In this document: positions 24,643 to 31,467 of the stretch, in pieces
Layout: each line of letters opens with the position of its first letter
How positions within the stretch are numbered: position 1 is the stretch's first letter
Source: an uncultured Ruthenibacterium sp.
Lineage (GTDB): Bacteria; Bacillota; Clostridia; Oscillospirales; Ruminococcaceae
Length of the DNA stretch: 64,000 bases
NCBI GenBank assembly: GCA_944386565.1
Contig: CALXBO010000004.1
Coordinates: 38,278 to 102,277 of the forward strand
Direction of reading: 5' to 3'
The notes under the pieces: generated by a model
Database searches by the model: none
What the model was told of the DNA's origin: nothing
Seen by the model: only the letters and a program-made list of their open reading frames with translations
Position numbers and translations under genes: made by a program

Positions 24643-25299
24643 TCACTCCCCGTAGGATTCAAATTCTTCGCACCGGATGCCCGCGGCGGTCAGCGCGCGG
24701 CACAGCTTCGCGCCGTTTTCCTGCGTGCCCCAGTCGCCGTAGTGATACGGGATGACAAGGCCGGGCCGCTCGTCCATATCCGCGATCTCGGCGGGGATGC
24801 GCGTCTCGAAATCGGGCATATTGTAAATGCCGTCACACGCTACGAGCAGCACGTCGCAGTCCGCGCCGTCGGCCAGCACGTCCGTGTCGCCGGAGAGGTA
24901 GTACCGCACGCCGCCCAGCTCGAGCACGCAGCCGAAGCCGGACTCAATGGGATGGTTTTTGTTGTACGCGGGGACGGGCGTGACCATCGCGCCGCACTCG
25001 AAGTACGTCGAGGGCGTCTCGTACGACAGCTCGCTGATGTAATCGCGGTCCAGCTCAAAGTCGGCCAGAAGGCGGCGCACAACGTCGCGCGGTGCCGCGA
25101 AGCACGTGTCGGACTTGCGCACGCGCGCGATGTCCTCAGGGGAATAGTGGTCGTCGTGGCCGTGCGTGATGATGATGAGATCGGCGTCGTTCACTTCGTC
25201 CGGAATCCGGTACGGGTCAACGTACACCACCACGCCGTCCTCGGTCTCAAATTCCACACAGCCGTGGCGGATGGCGCGGATCTGTTTCAGAGGGTCCAT
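24643..25299 (-). CDS. Metallo-beta-lactamase-fold hydrolase, UlaG-like
   Basis: A 218-residue protein with the metal-binding motif THGHDDHYSPEDI near residues 45-57, a later SGDTD, and a histidine in VIPYHYGDWG. This is the short single-domain layout of the UlaG/YtnP-like group, in which L-ascorbate-6-phosphate lactonase is the best known member. Annotated relatives act on lactones or phosphodiesters, so no substrate is claimed. The start ATG at 25299 is unusually far (about 17 nt) from the nearest AAGGAG; an ATT codon 9 nt upstream would have better spacing. No adjacent genes suggest a pathway. Confidence 0.85.
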   Translation of the reverse strand: MDPLKQIRAIRHGCVEFETEDGVVVYVDPYRIPDEVNDADLIIITHGHDDHYSPEDIARVRKSDTCFAAPRDVVRRLLADFELDRDYISELSYETPSTYFECGAMVTPVPAYNKNHPIESGFGCVLELGGVRYYLSGDTDVLADGADCDVLLVACDGIYNMPDFETRIPAEIADMDERPGLVIPYHYGDWGTQENGAKLCRALTAAGIRCEEFESYGE

Positions 25300-25421
25300 A
25301 GATCGAATCGTCAGAGCTCCTTATTTTCCAATTTGAAATCCTGTTTTATACGGGCAAGGCAAAACGCCTTTCTCTTATCATAGCCAATTTATCGGCAAAA
25401 GTCAAAACCGGAGGGAATTTT

Positions 25422-26009
25422 ATGAAATCCAAATTGTTTGTCCGCATTGCTGCCGCCGCTCTCGCTGCGGTGCTGTGCCTGTCCATGACCGCCTGCGGCT
25501 CGTCCGAAGAGTCCGGCGACACGGCTGCGCAGGAGGAGACCACGGAGATCACCGCTTCCGCGGGCGGCTCCATCGCGCTGCCCGAGACGCTCACCGTGCC
25601 GACGGAAGTCAACACGATGGAAAAGACGATCGCGGACGGCACGATGTACGGCGCGGTCAACATGACGCAGTACAAGAACATCGGATACATTTATACAAAC
25701 GGTTCGTGCACGTTCACGTTCAGCGGAAACGTCTACGACGGATACGGCGAGCCCGTCACCACCGCGCGCACGGACGTGACCGTCTCGCTGTGGAAACAGC
25801 TCGAGGGCGAGGCCGAGTTCATCAAGACGGTGCACTATGTGGCCGACGGCACGACGCAGCAGTACACCTTCGACGGCCTTGACACCGCTTCCCAGTACCG
25901 CTTCACCATCACGTACACCGACAACGGCGCGTACTACATGTCGGGTCAGTTCTCGATCTCCGGCGTATCCGAGATGGGCTCGGACGAAGAGCCGACCGTG
26001 AACGCGTGA
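25422..26009 (+). CDS. Lipoprotein of unknown function (195 aa)
   Basis: Signal peptide with lipobox MTAC gives a lipidated Cys at about residue 25. A short acidic linker is followed by a beta-rich domain of about 140 residues. The second half (residues ~95-185) has the spacing of an immunoglobulin-like or fibronectin-type sheet, with YTFDGLDTASQYRFTITYTD. Start: ATG 25422 behind GGAGGG. It stands alone before the xpaC operon promoter. I do not recognise a family. Confidence 0.82.
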   Translation: MKSKLFVRIAAAALAAVLCLSMTACGSSEESGDTAAQEETTEITASAGGSIALPETLTVPTEVNTMEKTIADGTMYGAVNMTQYKNIGYIYTNGSCTFTFSGNVYDGYGEPVTTARTDVTVSLWKQLEGEAEFIKTVHYVADGTTQQYTFDGLDTASQYRFTITYTDNGAYYMSGQFSISGVSEMGSDEEPTVNA

Positions 26010-26063
26010 CCCCGGTCCCCGCCGGATGCGTGCGGGCCGCGCGGTGCGTCCCCGCTGCCCCAC

Positions 26064-26101
26064 AGCGCCCAAAACCGGCGAAAACCGCCGTTTTGGGCGC
26101 T
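26064..26101. repeat. Long hairpin without U-run downstream of the lipoprotein gene
   Basis: AGCGCCCAAAAC (26064-26075) pairs with GTTTTGGGCGCT (26090-26101), with a further partly paired loop. No T-run follows on either strand. Its last base is also the first base of the -35 box of the next operon. Confidence 0.7.
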
Positions 26102-26129
26102 TGCAAGCATTCCTGAGGACGGATATAAT
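26101..26129 (+). promoter_or_regulatory. Sigma-A promoter of the xpaC-telA-srtB operon
   Basis: TTGCAA (26101-26106), 17-nt spacer, TATAAT (26124-26129). Five genes follow without an internal terminator. Confidence 0.85.
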
Positions 26130-26190
26130 GAAACCATACCGCAGCGGACCGGACCGGAGCCGCGGTACACAACAGGACGGAGGCTCTCGC

Positions 26191-26874
26191 ATGGAGCAGG
26201 AATATATTGAAAAAAAGATCCCTTCGGCCCTTCCCATCTACATCGCGGCGGGGGTGTTTCTGGCCGGCGCGCTGATCCTGCCGGTGTACAGCCTGTGGGG
26301 GCTGATCGTCACGGCGGCGCTCTCGGGGGCGGCGTATCTCGTCGCATCGAAGAAAATTCCGCCGCGCGTGGTGAAGGTGGCAGCGCCCGAGCGCGCGTAC
26401 AAAACGGGTGTGGAGGACGCGGACGCGCTTTTGCGCGATCTCGCCGCCGGGATGAAGACCCTCGCGCAGCTGGACGACCGCATCGCGGACGAAGAGCTGA
26501 GCGAAGCCATCCGCCGCATGGTCAAGGCCGGGCGCTCCATCATGAAGGTCATCGAGGACAAGCCCGAGAAAGCGCGCGACGTGCGCCGGTTTGCAGCGTA
26601 TTATCTGCCCACCGCCGTCAAGGTGCTTGACACCTACGCCCGCCTCGACGAATCGGGGGCGCAGGGGCATGTGGCCAGCGGCCTGCGCGATGACGTGCAC
26701 AAGAACGCGCGCACCATTGCCGCCGCGTTTGAGGCGCAGCTCGACGCGCTGTTCTCCGACGAGGCGCTCGACGTCTCCTCCGACCTCGACGTGCTCGACG
26801 CCATCGCCAAGAGCGAGGGCATCGAAGCCCGCACGTCGGGTTCCACCGATGCGACGCCGCATCTGCAGCTGTAA
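26191..26874 (+). CDS. xpaC: XpaC-like protein (5-bromo-4-chloroindolyl phosphate hydrolysis family)
   Basis: A 227-residue protein with two membrane helices near the N-terminus (~13-30 and 34-50) and a mostly helical cytoplasmic remainder, including YYLPTAVKVLDTYARLDESG, a recognisable XpaC family segment. The family was named for hydrolysis of a phosphatase dye but its real role is unknown; it regularly sits next to telA, as here. Start: ATG 26191 behind GGACGGAGG; the open frame upstream crosses the promoter and is not coding. First gene of a five-gene operon; telA begins 45 nt later. Confidence 0.87.
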   Translation: MEQEYIEKKIPSALPIYIAAGVFLAGALILPVYSLWGLIVTAALSGAAYLVASKKIPPRVVKVAAPERAYKTGVEDADALLRDLAAGMKTLAQLDDRIADEELSEAIRRMVKAGRSIMKVIEDKPEKARDVRRFAAYYLPTAVKVLDTYARLDESGAQGHVASGLRDDVHKNARTIAAAFEAQLDALFSDEALDVSSDLDVLDAIAKSEGIEARTSGSTDATPHLQL

Positions 26875-26919
26875 AAAGTCCATCCGGATTTGAGTTTTGA
26901 GCAAGGAAGGGAAATGATT

Positions 26920-28065
26920 ATGGAAAACACAACGCCGAACCTGACGCTGGACGCCATGCCCACGCCGAGCCTCACGCTGGACGCGTCTGCGCCCGCGGAA
27001 GAAGTCAAGAAAGAAGTGGAGCCGGAGATCCTCAGCGAAGCGTCTCTCTCGCCCGAGGAACAGAAGGTCGTGGACGATTTTGCCAAACAGATCGACCTGA
27101 CGAACTCCACGCAGATCCTGCAATACGGCTCGGCCAGCCAGAAGAAAGTGGCCGATTTCTCCGGCGCCGCGCTGGAGAACATCCGCACGAAGGACCTCGG
27201 CGAGGTGGGCGACATGATCACCAACCTCATCGGCACGCTGAAGGATTTCAACGCCGAGGAGGAGCAGCCGAAGGGCATCTTCGGTTTCTTCAAGAAGTCC
27301 GCCAACCAGCTCGAGGCGTTCAAGGCGAAGTACGCCAAGGCCGAGACGAACGTGGACAAGATCGAGGCCATGCTGCAGGACCATCAGGTGCAGCTGCTCA
27401 AGGATATCGCCATGCTCGACAAGATGTACGAGATGAACCTCGTGTACTTCAAGGAGCTGTCGATGTACATCCTCGCCGGCAAGAAGAAGCTGGCCGAGGT
27501 GCGCGCCAATGAGCTGCCCGCTCTGATCAACAAGGCGAAGGCGTCGGGTCTGCCCGAGGACGCGCAGGCGGCCAAGGACCTCGACGACATGTGCACGCGC
27601 TTTGAAAAGAAGCTGTACGATCTGGAGCTCACGCGCAACATCTCGGTGCAGATGTCTCCGCAGATCCGTCTCATCCAGTCCAACGACACGATGATGGCCG
27701 AGAAGATCCAGACGTCCATCGTCAACACCATCCCCCTGTGGAAGAGCCAGATGGTGCTCGCGCTCGGGCTTGCGCACTCGCAGCAGGCCATCGAGGCGCA
27801 GCGCGCCGTCACCGATATGACGAACGAACTGCTGCGCAAGAACGCCGAGGCGCTCAAGCAGGGAACGATCGCCGCCGCGAAGGAGTCCGAGCGCGGTATC
27901 GTGGACATCGAAACACTGCAGCAGACCAACCGCAGCCTGATCGAAACGCTCGACGAAGTGGTCAAGATCCAGAAGGACGGCCGCGAGAAACGCGCCGCCG
28001 CCGAGACGGAGCTGGGCCGCATCGAGGGCGAGCTGAAGGCGAAGCTGCTGGAGATCGCCCGCTGA
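26920..28065 (+). CDS. telA: TelA-family toxic anion resistance protein
   Basis: A 381-residue, almost wholly helical soluble protein of the TelA family (PF05816). Typical segments are GIFGFFKKSANQLEAFKAKY, a long central coiled-coil region, and RLIQSNDTMMAEKIQTSI with TIPLWKSQMVLAL. Members are linked to tellurite and other toxic-anion resistance and to envelope stress, by an unknown mechanism. Two close ATGs exist (26914 and 26920); GGAAGG (26905-26910) is 3 nt from the first and 9 nt from the second, so 26920 is preferred. The N-terminal 30 residues contain a near-repeat (NLTLDAMPTP, SLTLDASAPA). It lies between xpaC and a LemA-like gene in one operon. Confidence 0.93.
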   Translation: MENTTPNLTLDAMPTPSLTLDASAPAEEVKKEVEPEILSEASLSPEEQKVVDDFAKQIDLTNSTQILQYGSASQKKVADFSGAALENIRTKDLGEVGDMITNLIGTLKDFNAEEEQPKGIFGFFKKSANQLEAFKAKYAKAETNVDKIEAMLQDHQVQLLKDIAMLDKMYEMNLVYFKELSMYILAGKKKLAEVRANELPALINKAKASGLPEDAQAAKDLDDMCTRFEKKLYDLELTRNISVQMSPQIRLIQSNDTMMAEKIQTSIVNTIPLWKSQMVLALGLAHSQQAIEAQRAVTDMTNELLRKNAEALKQGTIAAAKESERGIVDIETLQQTNRSLIETLDEVVKIQKDGREKRAAAETELGRIEGELKAKLLEIAR

Positions 28066-28096
28066 TCCGCGGGGATTCAGACAGGGAGGTTTTCTC

Positions 28097-28627
28097 TTGG
28101 AAAAACGCTTTACGGAACGGCGCGGCATCGCGTGGATCGTCTTTGCCGCCGTCGTGGCCGCATCCGTGTTCGGGATCGGCATTGCAAAGCTGTCGGGCGT
28201 GGCCGCGTCGTGCGAAGACACCGCCGGCGTGCTGCGCGACGACCTTGCCATGCAGATGAACGCCGCGAGCGCCATCGCCTCGGCCGCCGAGCAGGCCGTG
28301 CCGGACGCGATGTCCCTCGCCGACGTGCAGGAGGGCCTCGCGGCCTACGAGGCGGCGGACACGCTGGCGGAACAGTACGCCGCGGCGTCGGCGCTCTCCT
28401 CCGACGTCAGCCTTCTCTACGAGGAGGCGCGCACCGTGCTGGGTGACGACAAGGGCGGCGTGCTGCAGACGCAGTACTCCGAATACCTCAGCCGCGGCAA
28501 TATCATCCGGCAGTCCTCGCTGCCCGAGTACAACGAGGATGCCCGCGCCGTGCAGAAGAAGCTGTCCGGATTCCCGGCGTCGCTGCTCGCGAAGCTGGCC
28601 GGGCTCTCCGCGGATGTCATTTCATAA
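28097..28627 (+). CDS. LemA-like membrane-anchored protein
   Basis: A 176-residue protein with one N-terminal transmembrane helix (~11-35) and a helical outer domain. The segment YNEDARAVQKKLSGFPASLLA near residues 144-164 corresponds to the LemA family pattern of Tyr-Asn followed by a Phe-Pro turn. The rest is divergent, so the assignment rests on that motif and on context: LemA genes very often precede TPM-domain genes, as here (11 nt gap). Start: TTG 28097 with GGGAGG 7 nt upstream; no ATG gives a sensible alternative. Confidence 0.72.
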   Translation: MEKRFTERRGIAWIVFAAVVAASVFGIGIAKLSGVAASCEDTAGVLRDDLAMQMNAASAIASAAEQAVPDAMSLADVQEGLAAYEAADTLAEQYAAASALSSDVSLLYEEARTVLGDDKGGVLQTQYSEYLSRGNIIRQSSLPEYNEDARAVQKKLSGFPASLLAKLAGLSADVIS

Positions 28628-28638
28628 AGGAGCTGACT

Positions 28639-29517
28639 ATGAAACATCGAACGCGCTCACTGCTCGCTCTCGCCCTCGGCGTCTGTCTGGCGCTGGCGAT
28701 GAGCGTTCCCGTGTTCGCGCTTGACATCAAGCCGACGAACGACTTTTATGTGTACGACGGCGCGAATGTGCTGTCGGATTCGACCGAGCGCTCCATCGTC
28801 TCGCAGAACGAGACGCTGTACAACACCTACGGCGCGCAGATCGTCGTGGTCACGACGAACGACACCGAAGGTTATTCGCTCGAGGACTATACGTACAATC
28901 TGTTCAACGAATGGGGCATCGGTTCGGCCGAGCGCAACAACGGCGTGCTGCTTGTGCTGGACATCGCCCATCAGGACTACCAGTGCCTGCAGGGCAGCGG
29001 CATCGAATACACACTGCCCACATCGACGCTCAGCCGCATCCTGAACGAATCGCTCGAGCCGGATTTTGCCGCGGGCGATTACGACGCGGGCGTGCAGAAG
29101 ACGTTTGCGGCGCTGTACAGCGAGGTGGAGAGCATCTCCACGCCGCTGTCCTCTCCGCCCACGCAGCGGGAGCCGGAGCGCGGCAGCGCGTTCGGAGAGG
29201 TCATATCCATGTTTTTCACACTGGCGGTGGTGGCCATCATCGTCATCGCGGTGCTGGGCACAAGCGCGCGCCGCAGATACTACCGCCGCGGCCCGAATGT
29301 GGTCGTTGTTCCTCCGCCCGTCTGGTATGACCCGTGGCGCCGCGGGCCGAGAGGTCCGAGAGGCCCGAGGGGCCCGCGTCCTCCGTACGGCGGCGGATTT
29401 GGCGGCGGCGGTTTCGGCGGCTTCGGCGGCGGAGCCGGACGCGGCGGCTTCGGCGGAGGCGGTCACTTCGGCGGAGGCGGCGGCTCGCGCGGCGGCGGAG
29501 CCGGCCGCGGACACTGA
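28639..29517 (+). CDS. TPM-domain membrane protein with collagen-like and Gly-rich tail
   Basis: The 292-residue protein starts with a signal peptide (cleavage after about VFA, residue 27), followed by a TPM domain (YgcG/Psb32 fold, residues ~35-155; FYVYDGANVLS at its start). A transmembrane helix lies at ~193-213. The C-terminal, probably cytoplasmic, tail holds GPR triplets repeated four times and then about 45 residues of Gly/Phe/Arg. TPM domains have been linked to phosphatase activity and photosystem repair; in bacteria the role is unsettled. Start: ATG 28639 behind AAAGGAG. Gene four of the operon; the sortase gene starts 20 nt after it. Confidence 0.88.
   Translation: MKHRTRSLLALALGVCLALAMSVPVFALDIKPTNDFYVYDGANVLSDSTERSIVSQNETLYNTYGAQIVVVTTNDTEGYSLEDYTYNLFNEWGIGSAERNNGVLLVLDIAHQDYQCLQGSGIEYTLPTSTLSRILNESLEPDFAAGDYDAGVQKTFAALYSEVESISTPLSSPPTQREPERGSAFGEVISMFFTLAVVAIIVIAVLGTSARRRYYRRGPNVVVVPPPVWYDPWRRGPRGPRGPRGPRPPYGGGFGGGGFGGFGGGAGRGGFGGGGHFGGGGGSRGGGAGRGH
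29343..29514 (+). repeat. Coding tandem repeats (Gly-Pro-Arg, then Gly-rich)
   Basis: Nine-base units coding Gly-Pro-Arg recur at 29343-29381, then GGC/GGCGGA-rich repeats coding poly-Gly with Phe run to the end of the TPM gene. Confidence 0.85.
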
Positions 29518-29537
29518 CAGGCAGGAGATGAACGAAT

Positions 29538-30326
29538 TTGGCACGGAGAAGAAGGCGGCGCCGCGCGCGTCTGACCTGGTATGAAGGCGTCGCGCTGACG
29601 GCGTTCGCGGGTGTGTTTGTGATCAGCGCCGTGATGCTCGGAAAATACTTTTTCACCGCGGAAAAGGAACAGAACGAGTTCGATGAACTGGCTCAGCTCG
29701 TCACGGTGCAGCAGACCGCGGACGACGCACAGAGCGGTTCCGAAGCGGAGGAGCAGACGCAGGCGAAGCTCTCCGTGGAAGAGCTTCAGGCCATCAACCC
29801 CGAGGCGTTCGGCTGGATCAATATTCCCGACACGCGTCTGGACTACCCGGTGATGCACACGCCGTCCGATCCGCAGAAATATCTGCGCCTCAGTTTCTAC
29901 GGCGCGTATGCCGATTCCGGCGTCCCGTTCCTCGAGGCGCAGTGCACGGCTACGAGCTCGAACCTCATCATTTACGGACACAACATGAAGAGCGGCAGCA
30001 TGTTCCATGCGCTGGAGGGCTACCTGGATTCCTCGTATTTCTCCGCGCATCCGAGCATCACGCTCACAACGGCCGACAAAGAGACGGTCTACGACGTGAT
30101 CGCCGTGCTCCACTTCAAGGTCACGGACGAGACGCTGGCCAGATATTACGTCATCCCGCAGACGCAGGAGCAGTTTGAATCGTATGTCTCCACCGTGCGG
30201 GCGGATTCGGTCTATCCGCTCAATACGCCGGCGGAGTGGGGCGACCAGCTCCTCACGCTGTCCACCTGCGACAACGTCACCGACGACGGGCGCATCCTCG
30301 TGATCGCGCGGTCGAAGGCGTCGTGA
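29538..30326 (+). CDS. srtB: Class B sortase
   Basis: A 262-residue membrane-anchored transpeptidase: Arg-rich cytoplasmic start, one transmembrane helix (~17-37), then the sortase barrel. Catalytic residues are visible: His in IIYGHNM, Cys in LLTLSTCDN, and Arg in ILVIARS. INIPDTRLDYPVMH is typical of class B. Sortases join proteins bearing a sorting signal to peptidoglycan or to each other. No LPXTG- or NPQTN-type substrate is encoded in the window. Start: TTG 29538 with AGGAG about 9 nt upstream. Last gene of the xpaC operon, before a strong terminator. Confidence 0.92.
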   Translation: MARRRRRRRARLTWYEGVALTAFAGVFVISAVMLGKYFFTAEKEQNEFDELAQLVTVQQTADDAQSGSEAEEQTQAKLSVEELQAINPEAFGWINIPDTRLDYPVMHTPSDPQKYLRLSFYGAYADSGVPFLEAQCTATSSNLIIYGHNMKSGSMFHALEGYLDSSYFSAHPSITLTTADKETVYDVIAVLHFKVTDETLARYYVIPQTQEQFESYVSTVRADSVYPLNTPAEWGDQLLTLSTCDNVTDDGRILVIARSKAS

Positions 30327-30340
30327 CAATCGAATCCTGT

Positions 30341-30373
30341 TCCGGAGCTGCATCCTGCAGCTCCGGATTTTTT
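30341..30373 (+). terminator. Intrinsic terminator of the xpaC-srtB operon
   Basis: TCCGGAGCTGCA (30341-30352) pairs with TGCAGCTCCGGA (30356-30367), followed by seven T residues. Confidence 0.95.
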
Positions 30374-30409
30374 TATCTGCGGCGGCTTTCCGACAGAATC
30401 CGAAATATT

Positions 30410-30438
30410 TTGGATACATCTTTCGTCTATACTATAAG
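30410..30438 (+). promoter_or_regulatory. Sigma-A promoter of the lipoprotein gene
   Basis: TTGGAT (30410-30415), 17-nt spacer, TATAAG (30433-30438). A TATACT also lies at 30428-30433 but with a 12-nt spacer. Confidence 0.7.
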
Positions 30439-30469
30439 AAGAAACCATGGGAGAGAGGGGGAAGACCTC

Positions 30470-31183
30470 GTGAAGAGGTTTCTGACGGCTGTCCTGCTGG
30501 CGGTATTCCTGTCGGGATGTGTTCCGGCGGGCAGCGTCCCGTCGTCGGACGCCGTGTCGCACACCGTTGTGGTGGCGGAATACGATCAGGAGGACTACAC
30601 GCCCACAGGCAAGTATACGGAATCATTTTTCGGGGAGAGCGAGGGCGTCCTCGCCGAGTGGACGCATCCCGTTCCGGATTTTCTCGCGGCGGATCAGCAG
30701 GCCGCCTATATCGACGCCATGACGCTGTGGCGCGGTTTTATGGTCGAAACGGGCTATGAACTCAGCACGAACCGGATGTACGAGCTGGCCGGACTGACGT
30801 ATTACCGCGATCTGGCCTACGATACATACGCCGACTTTGCCGATCATCTGCGGACGCGCTTTTCGTATGAGCTGTACAATTCGCTCCGCACCGTGTACGT
30901 CCCCGCCGAGGATGCGGGCGACGACGAGACCGGACTGTATTTCCTGGGCAATTCGCCCTACGTGGAATGGGATACGCGCCTGTACGCGCTCCCGGCGCAC
31001 TGCGAGGAAGAAGAATGTCCGTGGCCGGAACGCTTTGAGAAAAAGCGGGTGACGGAGCGCACCGCGGTGTTCGATGCCGTGTATCCCGACGGGACTGTCA
31101 CGTCGCTGTCCATGCGCCGCACGGACACCGGATGGCAGTTCACTGAATTCTCTGTTCCGTATCATCTCTCGAGTGCCGGCTGA
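30470..31183 (+). CDS. Lipoprotein of unknown function (237 aa)
   Basis: Signal peptide with lipobox LSGC (Cys about residue 16), then a domain of about 200 residues. The layout, with a helical first half (YIDAMTLWRGFM, ADHLRTRFSYELYNSL) and a second half of beta strands ending FDAVYPDGTVTSLSMRRTDTGWQF, resembles the IseA-type inhibitors of cell-wall endopeptidases. The match is by eye and weak. Start: GTG 30470 behind GAGAGAGGGGG; the open frame before it spans the terminator and promoter and is not coding. Monocistronic between its own promoter and terminator. Confidence 0.82.
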   Translation: MKRFLTAVLLAVFLSGCVPAGSVPSSDAVSHTVVVAEYDQEDYTPTGKYTESFFGESEGVLAEWTHPVPDFLAADQQAAYIDAMTLWRGFMVETGYELSTNRMYELAGLTYYRDLAYDTYADFADHLRTRFSYELYNSLRTVYVPAEDAGDDETGLYFLGNSPYVEWDTRLYALPAHCEEEECPWPERFEKKRVTERTAVFDAVYPDGTVTSLSMRRTDTGWQFTEFSVPYHLSSAG

Positions 31184-31194
31184 AACAAAACAAA

Positions 31195-31230
31195 AGAACG
31201 GACGCCCTGCCGGGCGTCCGTTCTCTTTTT
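31195..31230 (+). terminator. Intrinsic terminator
   Basis: AGAACGGACGCCC (31195-31207) pairs with GGGCGTCCGTTCT (31212-31224), followed by a T-run. Confidence 0.93.
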
Positions 31231-31411
31231 TTGAGGAGCTGCCCGAGCTGCAAACCGGGCAAGCCTTTGTGGTACTTTTATTATATTCTGCGTTTCTTAC
31301 AAATGCAAGTAAAAATACTGGTGAAAACGACTGAAGTTATCCACGACTATTTGGTTAAATGCACAAAAACAAATCGTCACATTTGTAACAAACGTGAATT
31401 GTGTTCGGATA
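31231..31411. other. AT-rich intergenic stretch between two convergent terminators
   Basis: No gene is visible. Base composition is much more AT-rich than the surroundings. It holds one DnaA-box-like TTATCCAC (31337-31344) and an inverted repeat, CACATTTGT (31378-31386) with ACAAACGTG (31388-31396), one mismatch. Nothing nearby needs a promoter, since both flanking genes end here. Confidence 0.6.
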
Positions 31412-31450
31412 TACAAAATCAGGCGGCGGGCAGAGGCTGCCCGACGCCTG
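31412..31450 (-). terminator. Nested hairpin terminator of the TcaA-like gene
   Basis: Outer stem CAGGCG (31420-31425) with CGCCTG (31445-31450), inner stem GGGCAG with CTGCCC. On the minus strand it is followed by ATTTTGT. Confidence 0.65.
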
Positions 31451-31467
31451 AAACGGCAAAGCGAAAT

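Noticed and set aside
25909..28275. Minus-strand open frame of 788 codons opposite xpaC and telA
   Set aside because: It crosses a promoter and two well-supported genes and shows no motif.
31337..31344. DnaA-box-like TTATCCAC as a replication origin
   Set aside because: A single box, no cluster, no dnaA or dnaN nearby. Not enough for an origin.
31195..31460. Small gene between the convergent terminators
   Set aside because: Open frames there have no ribosome site and no protein-like composition.
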